Shown here piece by piece: positions 1-8,650 of a stretch of 64,000 bases of DNA; position 1 is the first letter of the stretch, and each line of letters starts with the position of its first letter. The translations under genes were made by a program, and so were the position numbers. A model generated the notes under the pieces. That model saw nothing but the letters and a program-made list of their open reading frames with translations. It was not told where the DNA came from and did no database searches. The stretch spans positions 62,001-126,000 of the forward strand of contig CAKPEF010000001.1 in the NCBI GenBank assembly GCA_934149305.1, given 5' to 3'. This DNA is from an uncultured Clostridia bacterium. GTDB taxonomy: Bacteria; Bacillota; Clostridia; TANB77; UBA1234.

Positions 1-47
1 TATATTTTCACCTACAAATATGCTTTGCAAGTGCTTTTTGTGTTTTC

Positions 48-3000
48 TTATGCAAGTCTTACTAATTTTATCTTTACTTTTTCGCCATTTATATCTAACT
101 CTGTTTCTCCCTCGCCTTTTTCTATCTTGTCTGCTAATGTTTCATCTGCTATTTGTTCTTTGTTTCTTTCTATTATTTCTGCCATTTTTTCGTTATCTGA
201 ATAGTAGATTTCTATATGATTTTGTACTTCAAATCCAGAGTCTTTTCTTAGGTTTTGTATTTTTGAAATTAGCTCTCTTACAAATCCCTCTTCAATTAGT
301 TCATCATTTAATTCTATATCTAAGACTACTACTATATCTCCCTCTTGTGCAGATATATATTTTTCTGATTTTGTTGTTTCTATTAGTAAATCTTCTTCTT
401 TTAATTCTATTTTTGCATCTCCGATTTCTAATATCAATACGCCTTTTTCACGTAGCTCATGTACAAATTCTGTTCCATCTCCACCCTTTAACATTTGGCT
501 AATTGTTGGCAATATTGCTCCATATTTTGGTCCAACTGTTTTTAAGTTTGGCTTTACATTATATGATACAAATCTACCTGCATCTTCTGTAAATTCTATC
601 TCTTTTACATTTAGCTCTTCTTTTATTATGTCTTGATAATCTTTTGCCAATTCTTTTGTTGTTCCAACATAAGCTTTAGCAAGCACTTGTCTGTTTTTCA
701 TGTTTGATATATTTCTACATGATCTTCCAAGTGTAACTATCTCTAATACTAGTTCCATGTTTTCTTCTAGTTTCTTATCGATGTATTCTTCATTCGCTAC
801 TGGATAATCACACAAATGAATACTTTCTGGAGCTGTTTTATCTAAGTTTCTTACTAAGTTTTGATATATTTCTTCTGTCATAAATGGTACAAATGGTGCT
901 GTTACTTTAGCTAGAGTAACTAAGCATGTATACAACGTCATGTATGCATTTATCTTATCTTGTTCCATTCCATTTGCCCAGAATCTTTCTCTACATCTTC
1001 TTACATACCAGTTAGAAAGTTCATCTGTAAAGTCTTGTATCAATCTTGCACTTTCTGTTATCTTGTATTCTTGCATTAAGCTATCTACATCTTTTACAAG
1101 TGTATTTAATTTTGATAATGCCCATTTATCCATTTGAGATAATTTATCATATTCTAATTTATATTCTAAAGGATTGAAGTTATCTATGTCTGCATATAAA
1201 ACATAGAAAGCATATGTATTCCAGAATGTTCCGATAAATTTTCTTTGATATTCACTTATTCCTTCTGGATAAAATCTTGTTGGAAGCCATGGTGATGAAC
1301 TTGCACAGAAATACCATCTTACAGCATCCGCACCTTGTTTATCTAGTACTGACCATGGGTCTACTACATTTCCTTTGTGCTTACTCATTTTTAATCCATC
1401 TTTATCTTGAACATGTCCTAATACTAAGCAGTTTTCAAATGGTGCTCTATCAAATAATAATGTTGAGATTGCCATAAGTGTATAGAACCATCCTCTTGTT
1501 TGGTCTATTGCTTCACTTATAAATTGTGCTGGGAATCTCTTTTCAAATAGTTCCTTATTTTCAAATGGATAATGGTATTGTGCAAATGGCATTGAACCAG
1601 AATCAAACCAGCAGTCTATAACATCTGGAACTCTATGCATTTCTTTTCCGCATTTTTCACATTTTATAGTTATTCCATCTATATATGGTTTGTGTAATTC
1701 TATATCATCAGGAACATCTTTACCTAGTTTCTTTAATTCTTCTATGCTTCCAATTACATGATAATGTCCACATTCGCATTCCCATACTGGAAGTGGTGTT
1801 CCCCAATATCTAGAACGAGATAAGCCCCAGTCTATAACATTCTCTAAGAAGTTACCAAATCTTCCTTCTTTTATGTTCTCTGGCATCCAATTTACTGTGT
1901 TGTTATTTGCAACAAGTCTGTCTCTTAATGCAGACATTTTTATAAACCATGTATCTACTGCATAATATAGAAGTGGTGTGTCGCATCTCCAACAGAATGG
2001 ATATGAATGCTCGTATGGAAGTGCAGCAAATAATAAGCCTCTTTCTTTTAAATCGCTTAAAACAAGCTTATCTGCATCTTTAACCCATGTTCCAGCCCAA
2101 TTGCCTGTTTCTTTTGTAAATTTTCCTTCTCCATTTACAAGTTGTACGAAAGGTAAATCATTATCTCTTCCAACTCTACTATCATCTTCACCAAATGCAG
2201 GAGCTATATGTACAACACCTGTACCATCTGTAAGTGTAACATATGAATCTGCTACAACATAGTATGCCTTCTTAGTAGGCTTTGCAAAGTCATATAATGG
2301 CTCATATTCTGTACCATATAAATCATTTCCTGTGTTAGAACGAACTACTTTGTATTCTTCTTTTATTACACTTGGAACCAAAGCTTCTGCTAATATGTAC
2401 CTTGTTCCATCTTCAACTTCAACCATTACATAAGTATCTTTTGGGCTAACGCACAATGCAACATTTGATGGAAGTGTCCATGGTGTTGTTGTCCAAGCTA
2501 GAATGTATGTGTTTTCTTCATTTTTAACTTTAAATTTTGCTATACAAGATGTTTCTTTAACATCTTTATATCCTTGTGCAACTTCGTGTGATGAAAGTGA
2601 TGTTCCACATCTTGGGCAATAAGGTACTATTTTATGACCTTTGTACAATAAACCTTTTTCATTTATTGTTTTTAATGCCCACCATTCAGATTCGATATAA
2701 TCGTTGTGATATGTAACATAAGGATTTTCCATATCTGCCCAGAAACCAACTCTATCACTCATTAGCTCCCATTCATGTTTATATTTCCAAACACTTTCTT
2801 TACATTTCTTTATAAATGGTTCAACGCCATATTCTTCTATTTGTGGCTTACCATTTATTCCAAGCATTTTTTCTACTTCAAGCTCTACTGGAAGACCATG
2901 TGTATCCCAACCTGCTTTTCTTGGAACTTCGTAACCTTTCATTGTCCAAAATCTTGGAAATACATCTTTAAATACACGTGTTTCAATGTGTCCTATATGT

Positions 3001-3161
3001 GGCTTTCCATTTGCTGTTGGTGGTCCATCATAAAACATAAATGTTGGATGTCCTTCTCTTTCTTTTATACTTTTTTCAAAAATCTTATTTTTCTTCCAGA
3101 AATCTATGATTTCTTTTTCTCTTTCGACTGCGTCTAAATTTGTAGAAACTTTTTTGTACAT
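48..3161 (-). CDS. ileS: Isoleucyl-tRNA synthetase
   Basis: Charges tRNA-Ile with isoleucine in the cytoplasm. At 1037 residues it has the class I signatures KPHIGH (about residues 53-58) and KMSKH (about residue 589), an editing domain between them, and two CxxC pairs (CPRCG, CEKCG). The length and the KPHIGH form resemble the eukaryote-like (type 2) bacterial IleRS, which is known to include mupirocin-tolerant enzymes; that property is inferred only. The start ATG follows a GGGAGG site that lies inside the end of the upstream hepT gene, with only two bases between hepT stop and ileS start, so the genes are probably co-translated. A T-box leader sits upstream of the whole unit. Very confident in identity. 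Confidence 0.97.
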   Translation of the reverse strand: MYKKVSTNLDAVEREKEIIDFWKKNKIFEKSIKEREGHPTFMFYDGPPTANGKPHIGHIETRVFKDVFPRFWTMKGYEVPRKAGWDTHGLPVELEVEKMLGINGKPQIEEYGVEPFIKKCKESVWKYKHEWELMSDRVGFWADMENPYVTYHNDYIESEWWALKTINEKGLLYKGHKIVPYCPRCGTSLSSHEVAQGYKDVKETSCIAKFKVKNEENTYILAWTTTPWTLPSNVALCVSPKDTYVMVEVEDGTRYILAEALVPSVIKEEYKVVRSNTGNDLYGTEYEPLYDFAKPTKKAYYVVADSYVTLTDGTGVVHIAPAFGEDDSRVGRDNDLPFVQLVNGEGKFTKETGNWAGTWVKDADKLVLSDLKERGLLFAALPYEHSYPFCWRCDTPLLYYAVDTWFIKMSALRDRLVANNNTVNWMPENIKEGRFGNFLENVIDWGLSRSRYWGTPLPVWECECGHYHVIGSIEELKKLGKDVPDDIELHKPYIDGITIKCEKCGKEMHRVPDVIDCWFDSGSMPFAQYHYPFENKELFEKRFPAQFISEAIDQTRGWFYTLMAISTLLFDRAPFENCLVLGHVQDKDGLKMSKHKGNVVDPWSVLDKQGADAVRWYFCASSSPWLPTRFYPEGISEYQRKFIGTFWNTYAFYVLYADIDNFNPLEYKLEYDKLSQMDKWALSKLNTLVKDVDSLMQEYKITESARLIQDFTDELSNWYVRRCRERFWANGMEQDKINAYMTLYTCLVTLAKVTAPFVPFMTEEIYQNLVRNLDKTAPESIHLCDYPVANEEYIDKKLEENMELVLEIVTLGRSCRNISNMKNRQVLAKAYVGTTKELAKDYQDIIKEELNVKEIEFTEDAGRFVSYNVKPNLKTVGPKYGAILPTISQMLKGGDGTEFVHELREKGVLILEIGDAKIELKEEDLLIETTKSEKYISAQEGDIVVVLDIELNDELIEEGFVRELISKIQNLRKDSGFEVQNHIEIYYSDNEKMAEIIERNKEQIADETLADKIEKGEGETELDINGEKVKIKLVRLA

Positions 3162-3163
3162 TT

Positions 3164-3520
3164 TTATTCCTCCCTCTTATTTAATTCTAAAGCAATTATT
3201 TTTCTTATATCATCTTCTAATGTGCTTAAATCGTTGTTTATAACATACCAAATACTTTTTAAGTTTATTCCCTCATAATCATGAACAATTCTATTTCTAA
3301 GTCCTTTTATCATATTCCATTCTATAAAATCATATTTATTCATTAGCTCTTTTGATATATTTTTTATAAGCTCTCCAATTTGGCTAATTGCAAAAACTGT
3401 AGCATCTCTTGTTTTCTCATCTTCTGTAAACATTTCAAATGTATATCCTTTTGTATATCTTTTTGCTCTTTCAATATATTCAATTATTTTTTCGAGTGAT
3501 ATGTACTCTTTATCTTTCAT
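3164..3520 (-). CDS. hepT: HepT-like ribonuclease toxin
   Basis: A 118-residue helical protein of the HepT/DUF86 HEPN family. The catalytic RX4HXY motif is present as R-NRIV-H-D-Y (about residues 75-82). In studied systems HepT is an RNase and its Tyr is modified with AMP by the partner MntA. I place the start at ATG 3520, nine bases after GGGGG; a TTG two codons earlier is too close to the SD. The start overlaps the last 11 bases of mntA, and the stop is two bases from ileS, so this is a translationally coupled mntA-hepT-ileS unit. Its position between T-box and ileS is odd. Confidence 0.85.
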   Translation of the reverse strand: MKDKEYISLEKIIEYIERAKRYTKGYTFEMFTEDEKTRDATVFAISQIGELIKNISKELMNKYDFIEWNMIKGLRNRIVHDYEGINLKSIWYVINNDLSTLEDDIRKIIALELNKREE

Positions 3521-3818
3521 ATACAATCACCCCCGTTTTCTTAATCTCTTCTGCTATTTTTGAATTATCTATAATCTCTGCTTTTTCAAATGCATCAACT
3601 CGTTTTTGAAATGCCTCTTCTATCTTAGTAATTAAACTATATAATTTAAAACCTATTAAAGTCTCTTTCGTATCTATTACAAAATCTAGGTCGCTATTTT
3701 CATTTGCCAAGTTTTTAGCATAAGAACCAAATAGCACAACACTCTCAACCGGAAAATTTATCATAATTTTCTTCAGTATTTCTTTTATTTCCTCTAAGGT
3801 ATATACTTTACCGCTCAT
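3510..3818 (-). CDS. mntA: MntA-like nucleotidyltransferase antitoxin
   Basis: A 102-residue minimal nucleotidyltransferase. It carries the GSX10DXD motif (Gly31-Ser32, Asp43, Asp45), the signature of MNT antitoxins that inactivate HepT by adding AMP to a tyrosine. The start is the ATG at 3818, preceded by AAGGGGG with proper spacing. A longer reading to 3896 would begin inside the terminator hairpin of the upstream leader and is rejected. The gene lies directly downstream of the T-box terminator, so its transcription should depend on T-box readthrough unless an unseen promoter exists. Confidence 0.85.
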   Translation of the reverse strand: MSGKVYTLEEIKEILKKIMINFPVESVVLFGSYAKNLANENSDLDFVIDTKETLIGFKLYSLITKIEEAFQKRVDAFEKAEIIDNSKIAEEIKKTGVIVYER

Positions 3819-3860
3819 AACTACGCCCCCTTTTCTTAAAATTTTAATTTTTTTCCAAAA

Positions 3861-4115
3861 CAAAAAGCACCTTGCCCTAAAGTTACCTTCGGACAAAGTG
3901 CTTAAGCTCTTTGCTATACCACCTACATACTAACATATGCGTTCTTCTATAACGTGAAGACCAACCCGGCAAAACTTACTCTTGTTTCTGTTTTGCAACA
4001 TAAAAGGTGATTTTCGGCTTATCTATTAGCTATGAAACTTTCAGCAAATGTTTCACTCTCTAAAGCTTTTAATAAACTTACTCTCCTTTATAATAGTTTT
4101 TATTACTCTTAAAAC
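3861..4115 (-). promoter_or_regulatory. T-box leader (Ile specifier) with terminator
   Basis: Transcribed leftward. An AGAGAG element near 4060, a GCTGAAAG distal-loop-like segment near 4040, and a GAAAATCACC specifier loop give the Ile codon ATC at 4011-4009. The T-box core AGGTGGTATAGC is at 3924-3913, with UGG ready to pair with the tRNA acceptor end. It is followed by an 11-bp terminator stem (3901-3867) and a T-run. Uncharged tRNA-Ile should favour the antiterminator. The T-box core differs slightly from the usual GGGTGGNACC. Confidence 0.85.
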
Positions 4116-4122
4116 TAGTTAT

Positions 4123-4150
4123 AGTATATCACATATTATGGAAATGTAAA
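4123..4150 (-). promoter_or_regulatory. Promoter of the T-box/mntA/hepT/ileS unit
   Basis: TTTACA (4150-4145), a 16-base spacer and TATACT (4128-4123) sit just upstream of the T-box leader. Confidence 0.7.
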
Positions 4151-4162
4151 GCGTTTTTTTAA

Positions 4163-4765
4163 TTATGAGCTAAAATCTTCTATTAAACTACTAAGCTCAC
4201 TTTTTCCATATATTTTTATACCTTCTTGTAAGTCGTTTTGGTCTTCTTCTCTTAGCGATTCTACTTGTATATCTGTTTTTTCTATTAAATTACTTATTTC
4301 ATCTGTTAACTCGTTATACACCGTTATATATCCATCGTTTTCTTTTAATACAAAATGGTCATCACAATTTGCCTCTATTACTCTATATAGAGTAAATTGC
4401 TCTTTAGAAAAGTCTTTTACTTCCCAGCCTGTGTATTTTTCTTCGATTTCCTTTTTAGTCAAATTAACTATTTCTTTTGGCACATCTAATGTTTTTACTG
4501 TTGTATGCCCACATTTTGCAAATTTCTTTTCTACTATCATCTTGGCATACGGAGAAATTTTTTCTTCATTTGAGATTGTTTCTATTGTTTCTTTTTCTTT
4601 ATTTTCTGCTTGAACATTTTTTATAACCACATCTTGAATAGAATCTATAACTTTTTTATTTTCCACTACCTTTTCATCTTTTTGGTTGTTGCTGTAATAC
4701 ATTCCTAAAGATATTCCTACTACAAAAACAATTATTATAAAAAAAGCATTTAATATTTTTGACAT
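4163..4765 (-). CDS. BofC C-terminal domain-like membrane-anchored protein
   Basis: A 200-residue protein with one N-terminal transmembrane segment (about residues 5-24), a charged linker, and a C-terminal region beginning at CGHTT. That region has the pattern of the BofC C-terminal domain: a Cys near its start, a GWEV segment, a second Cys, then DGYITVY. In Bacillus, BofC is a forespore protein that restrains the SpoIVB protease. Here the similarity is to the domain, so the exact role is inferred. The start follows AGGAGG with good spacing. It lies upstream of spoVB in transcription order, but with its own stop well before it... its 3' end faces ileS, and the two are separated by the T-box promoter. 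Confidence 0.6.
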   Translation of the reverse strand: MSKILNAFFIIIVFVVGISLGMYYSNNQKDEKVVENKKVIDSIQDVVIKNVQAENKEKETIETISNEEKISPYAKMIVEKKFAKCGHTTVKTLDVPKEIVNLTKKEIEEKYTGWEVKDFSKEQFTLYRVIEANCDDHFVLKENDGYITVYNELTDEISNLIEKTDIQVESLREEDQNDLQEGIKIYGKSELSSLIEDFSS

Positions 4766-4820
4766 ACTATAAACCTCCTGTCTTTATATATCAAAAATAT
4801 TTTTAGCAAAAATTATAAAT

Positions 4821-6372
4821 TTATACATAAAGTTGTTGCTTACGATTTAGCTTTTTTCTATGTGACATTTTGTGTACACTGTCTTTTTCTATTATTCCAA
4901 AAAGGAATAGTAAGAATATATAGGCCGCCACTATGATTCCTGCTTTGATTGTAATATTTATAATTAAATTTGGAACAATTATGTATTTGCAAATATATTC
5001 ACTGCATATTGCGCCTGAAATTGCCGACAAAATTGGTTTTATAATCCACATATTGAATTTAAATTTTGCCTTAGATACTTTAAGAAGTCTGTATGAGTTT
5101 ATACAAGATGTAAATATATTACTTACATACATTATTACTAAAAAGCCTTTTATACCGTATATAGGTAACGCTATGTATATTAAAATTATTCTTAAAATTG
5201 AATCTATAATGTTATATTCTAATGCCTTTTTTTGTTGATTTAAACCTTGCATCATTCCTACTATAGCACTTTCTGTGTACATAAATGGAATTAGTGGAGC
5301 AAGCCATTTTATATAAAACCCAATTTCTTCTGTTTTATAAAAAATCATTCCTATTTCTTTTGAATATAAAAAGAATACTATACCAATAACCATAGCCGAA
5401 GAAATTGTAAAGCAAAATGTTTTTTCTACTAGTTTTATTATTTTTCCATTTTGCTTAAGTGTTCTTGCTTCAGATGCTTCTGGAAGCAATAATGTTGAAA
5501 TTGCTGACAAAAATGATGCCGGGAAAAATATAAGTGGCAATGCCATTCCTTTTAAATATCCGCACCTGTGAAAGTGACATCTCTTTAGATAATGTAAACA
5601 TTGCTAATCGACTTGGTATTAGTATATTTTCTGCTGTTTTTAGTATTGATCTCATATAATTATCTATTGCGACTGGAAACGAAATTTCAAAAAACTTGCC
5701 AATTTCAAATCCTTTTTCGCCTTTATAATTAAATTTTTTTGTCTCTTTTCTATACTTAGCATATACAAAAAGACAAGCTGCCGCTTCTGATACCATATCA
5801 CTTAATATTATTAGCATACACATAATTTCAAGGCTTGAAGTTTTGCATAATTCTAAAAACAAGAATAAAAATATTATTCTTATTGTTTGTTCGAATAACT
5901 GAGCTAATGAATTAAAAATCACTCTTCTTCTTGCTAAAAAATAGCCTTTGCAGGCTGCTTCAACAACTAAAAATGGAAGTACCCATATAAGAATTTTTAT
6001 TGAAAGAGTACATCTTTCATCTTTAAGCCAATAGATACTTATAGGCTCTGCGAGCAAATAAAAAGCAATCATCGTCAAAAACGCAATAAGAAGTGAAATA
6101 ATAGTGGCTTTTATTACAATTTTTCTTATGTTTCCACTGTTTTCTCTTCTTGCGATGGCACTAGTTACAAGTCTTATAATTGCTGTTTTTATTCCGGCTG
6201 TGGCAAATGTGGTTGCAAGTACATAGATTGATATAATAAGCTGGTAAAGTCCCATTCCCTCTGCACCAATTCTTTTAGAAATATAAAGTCTTACAATCAT
6301 ACCAAAAGCTCTTAAAATAAAAGAAGTTATCGTTATTATAATAACATTTTTTAAAAGAGTAAATTTTCTCAT
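4821..6372 (-). CDS. spoVB: Stage V sporulation protein B (MOP flippase), split by CGGA
   Basis: A multi-spanning polysaccharide/lipid flippase of the SpoVB/MurJ-like MOP superfamily, needed in sporulation for cortex formation. The reading frame breaks once. The N-terminal part runs to ...KEMSLSQV and the C-terminal part resumes at GYLKGMALPL, with the tetranucleotide CGGA (5562-5559) at the junction. Removing one base gives 516 residues, the usual family length, and no other lesion is seen. The start is ATG 6372, five bases after GGAGG; an ATG twelve bases upstream overlaps the SD. I read it as a functional gene needing a +1 shift, not a decayed pseudogene, because five other genes here have the same signature. 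Confidence 0.85.
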
Positions 6373-6429
6373 ATTCGCCTCCATATATCCTATATATATG
6401 GACTAACAGTAGAAAAAAGAACAATCCCC

Positions 6430-6810
6430 TTAAAATTTACTTTTCAAAAAATTAGATAATGCAGTCATCGGAATTCCAAGTGAAAACCATATGCTAGAAT
6501 ACAATAAGCAAATTTGTCCCATCAAATTCAACTTTCTATTTGAATAATCCCAAACATTTAGTTTTAAAATTATATTAACAATATATCCTACTAAAAATTC
6601 TAATGTTGTTATTATTAGTGTTGCAATTATACATCGAAGTACTATACTATTTGTTTTTAATTTGAAATTTATTATATAAAATATTAAAAAGCAAAAGCCT
6701 CCTGTTAAAAGCATTGTCCAATGAGTATACCCCCTGTATATGATTTCGAGCAAACCATAGGTCAAGCCTCCTATCAAAAATATTAAGCTAAGTTCTTTTA
6801 CTGAATACAT
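6430..6810 (-). CDS. CmpB-like integral membrane protein (putative ABC-transporter type IV family)
   Basis: A 126-residue protein with about four membrane helices. The segment NVWDYSNRKLNLMGQICL is typical of the small membrane family annotated as putative ABC transporter CmpB type IV (PF06541). The molecular role of the family is not established. It precedes spoVB in transcription order by about 60 bases and may be co-transcribed. Its SD (GAGGTG) lies within a small hairpin (6815-6843). Confidence 0.6.
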   Translation of the reverse strand: MYSVKELSLIFLIGGLTYGLLEIIYRGYTHWTMLLTGGFCFLIFYIINFKLKTNSIVLRCIIATLIITTLEFLVGYIVNIILKLNVWDYSNRKLNLMGQICLLYSSIWFSLGIPMTALSNFLKSKF

Positions 6811-6814
6811 AAAA

Positions 6815-6843
6815 AATACACCTCACGATTTATGATGTGTATT
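6815..6843 (-). promoter_or_regulatory. Hairpin covering the SD of the CmpB-like gene
   Basis: AATACAC (6843-6837) pairs with GTGTATT (6821-6815), followed by T-rich sequence that runs into the start ATG at 6810. The GAGGTG SD overlaps the right arm. It could be a terminator for the upstream gene or a translational gate. Confidence 0.5.
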
Positions 6844-6864
6844 CTTCTATTTTTTATTCAATTG

Positions 6865-7881
6865 TTAATACCTTATCCATCTTTTATATATTGGCGTACT
6901 CTTATATTTTTTATAATATTTGTCTGTCCAAAATGCTATTATAAATAGTATTGCAACATCCACCACAAAAAGTACATATGGAAGTATTACTATAGAAATT
7001 AAATTTACTATCACTGTACCAAATCGTTTTAATATCTCTAATATAATTGGATATGTTAAATAAATCGAAGTAGCCATTATCTTAGGGTTAAATCTAATAA
7101 AATCTAAAATATATCCCCTGCCCATACTTCTTAAATACGGATAATAACATTTATATCTAAAACATTCTCTATTAAAATACATAATCATTGCAAAACTATA
7201 CATGATTGTTGCAAGTGGTATAAGATGGTTATATAGTTTAAGACATATCGTGAAGATCATTGCGCCAACAGATAATGAAATATCTGTTACATGTCTATCA
7301 TTCCACTTTCTAATAAATTTGTTAGCCTCTTTAGGCTGCAACATGAAAAAGTTTGCAAATGCTATATAAGCTATATAACTAAACATATCAGTGTAAATAA
7401 TATTTTGTATTTTTAATACAGAAAGTATTCCAGACACTATAATTGATATTTGCAATGTGCGCTTGTAATCAAGCGTAGAAAAGTATTTTATTAGTGGATA
7501 GATAAGTAATAAACATATATATGATTTCACATATGTAAATTGTCTTGTTTGATTGCCTAACGCAAGTGTTTTTAGAAAATCTAAAAATGTTATCTCTCCT
7601 TTATAATAAATTATATATGGTACCACGCATACGATGTAAGGTGTTATTACATTTAAGAGCACACTCAAATAATACTTTTTGTTATTTAATTCTTCTTTTT
7701 TAAACTTTTCACCAATAGCCCAAAAGCTAAAAAATATTATTGCCGGATAAACAAATGCCAACACACCATTCATAATAGTTTGTGTTATATTGGCAAGCTT
7801 TTCTATTGGCATTCCAGTGTAAATCAAAAATATAGGTAGCAAAATTGCTAACGCCATATTTATCATTCGATAAGGTTTCAT
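6865..7881 (-). CDS. Multi-spanning membrane protein, acyltransferase-3-like
   Basis: A 338-residue protein of about ten hydrophobic helices with short basic loops (for example RKWNDRH and the C-terminal YKRWIRY). The spacing and overall look recall the integral membrane acyltransferase-3 family (OafA/WecH type) that O-acetylates surface polysaccharides. I cannot see the family's usual conserved His/Arg pair with certainty, so this is a weak assignment. The start ATG follows AAGAGG. It is preceded by an attenuator-like leader (7906-7999), so expression is probably conditional. Confidence 0.4.
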   Translation of the reverse strand: MKPYRMINMALAILLPIFLIYTGMPIEKLANITQTIMNGVLAFVYPAIIFFSFWAIGEKFKKEELNNKKYYLSVLLNVITPYIVCVVPYIIYYKGEITFLDFLKTLALGNQTRQFTYVKSYICLLLIYPLIKYFSTLDYKRTLQISIIVSGILSVLKIQNIIYTDMFSYIAYIAFANFFMLQPKEANKFIRKWNDRHVTDISLSVGAMIFTICLKLYNHLIPLATIMYSFAMIMYFNRECFRYKCYYPYLRSMGRGYILDFIRFNPKIMATSIYLTYPIILEILKRFGTVIVNLISIVILPYVLFVVDVAILFIIAFWTDKYYKKYKSTPIYKRWIRY

Positions 7882-7905
7882 AACTCATACCTCTTTTAAT
7901 TCTTT

Positions 7906-7999
7906 ATAAAAATGCCTTGTTGGAGAATCTAGGAATTTGAATGTTCCAACAAGGCACACCATAATTGGTTTTGCCGGGATAGACTTCACTATCTATCCC
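7906..7999 (-). promoter_or_regulatory. Attenuator-like structured leader upstream of the membrane gene
   Basis: Three stems read leftward. First, GGGATAGA/TCTATCCC (7999-7976). Immediately next, a hairpin from GGCA to TGCC (7975-7953) with an inner ACC/GGT. Third, a perfect 12-bp terminator stem TGCCTTGTTGGA/TCCAACAAGGCA (7956-7913) followed by TTTTTAT. The TGCC is shared by stems two and three, so they are mutually exclusive, which is the logic of a riboswitch or attenuator. The terminator ends about 30 bases before the start codon. I do not recognise a known riboswitch class. Confidence 0.55.
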
Positions 8000-8127
8000 A
8001 GCTATATTTTCTCTTTTTTACTTATTTTCGCTTCTAAAATCACTCTTATAAAATACTTAAATTATCTTTATCATTTTAATCTAATATTCTTTTTTAAAGG
8101 TATTTAAATAAAATCTTTTTATTTATT

Positions 8128-8556
8128 TTAATTTCCTGGGAAATCAATTATATTTGAATAACCCGTATGTTTTTCTAATAATACTGAGTGATCACCAACT
8201 TCATATGCTTTATATACAACATATAATTGATACTTTCCTGCATCTACTACTATGTCTTCACATACAGAAGCAAGACAGCTGTTTTCGTCATCATCAGTCC
8301 AAGCTGTGTAGTTTATCCAATCACCATCTTCATCTTCATATTGAAGATATACCGTAACCGCCGCATCACACTCTGGTGTTGCAGATGCCCTTCCATAACA
8401 TCTTAATCCTTTTTTAGTTATAATACTCCCAACATCAACAATATTAAGTGATCTTGAACATGAAACTAAATATGACCATCTTGCAAAGCAAACACTACCA
8501 AAAAGCGTAACTATTAGTATGACCATTGCCATGAATAATATTTTATTTCTTTTTAT
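8128..8556 (-). CDS. Small secreted protein (DUF6147-like), putative ATA start
   Basis: A secreted protein of about 142 residues with an N-terminal hydrophobic signal (MVILIVTLFGSVCFA) and a Cys-containing beta-rich body. The pattern (SRSLNIVDVGSIITKKG...VTVYLQ) resembles the small clostridial secreted family DUF6147; the function is unknown. The first ATG (8532) lies about 30 bases from the only SD, AAGGGGG. An in-frame ATA at 8556 sits seven bases after that SD and adds the basic n-region KRNK that a signal peptide needs. I therefore prefer ATA as start, at moderate confidence. The SD can be buried in a 14-bp stem (8561-8634). Confidence 0.6.
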   Translation of the reverse strand: MKRNKILFMAMVILIVTLFGSVCFARWSYLVSCSRSLNIVDVGSIITKKGLRCYGRASATPECDAAVTVYLQYEDEDGDWINYTAWTDDDENSCLASVCEDIVVDAGKYQLYVVYKAYEVGDHSVLLEKHTGYSNIIDFPGN

Positions 8557-8560
8557 AAAA

Positions 8561-8634
8561 ATTCCCCCTTTTGGTTATTATATTTTTCACTGTACTTTCT
8601 ACACTTACATATATATAACTCCAAAAAGGGGAAT
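8561..8634 (-). promoter_or_regulatory. Long-range hairpin sequestering the SD of the secreted protein gene
   Basis: ATTCCCCTTTTTGG (8634-8621) can pair over its whole 14 bases, with one G-U, with CCAAAAGGGGGAAT (8574-8561). The right arm contains the SD. The loop is about 46 bases. This suggests translational control. Confidence 0.5.
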
Positions 8635-8650
8635 ATTGGGACAATATTTT

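Noticed and set aside
20..502. Long plus-strand open frame within ileS
   Set aside because: Antisense shadow of ileS: Leu/Phe-rich composition, no SD, no family. Many similar shadows exist opposite uvrA, rpoB, rpoC and pgk.
3819..3896. Longer mntA reading starting in the T-box terminator
   Set aside because: The start would lie in the terminator hairpin without SD; the ATG at 3818 has a strong SD and the family length.
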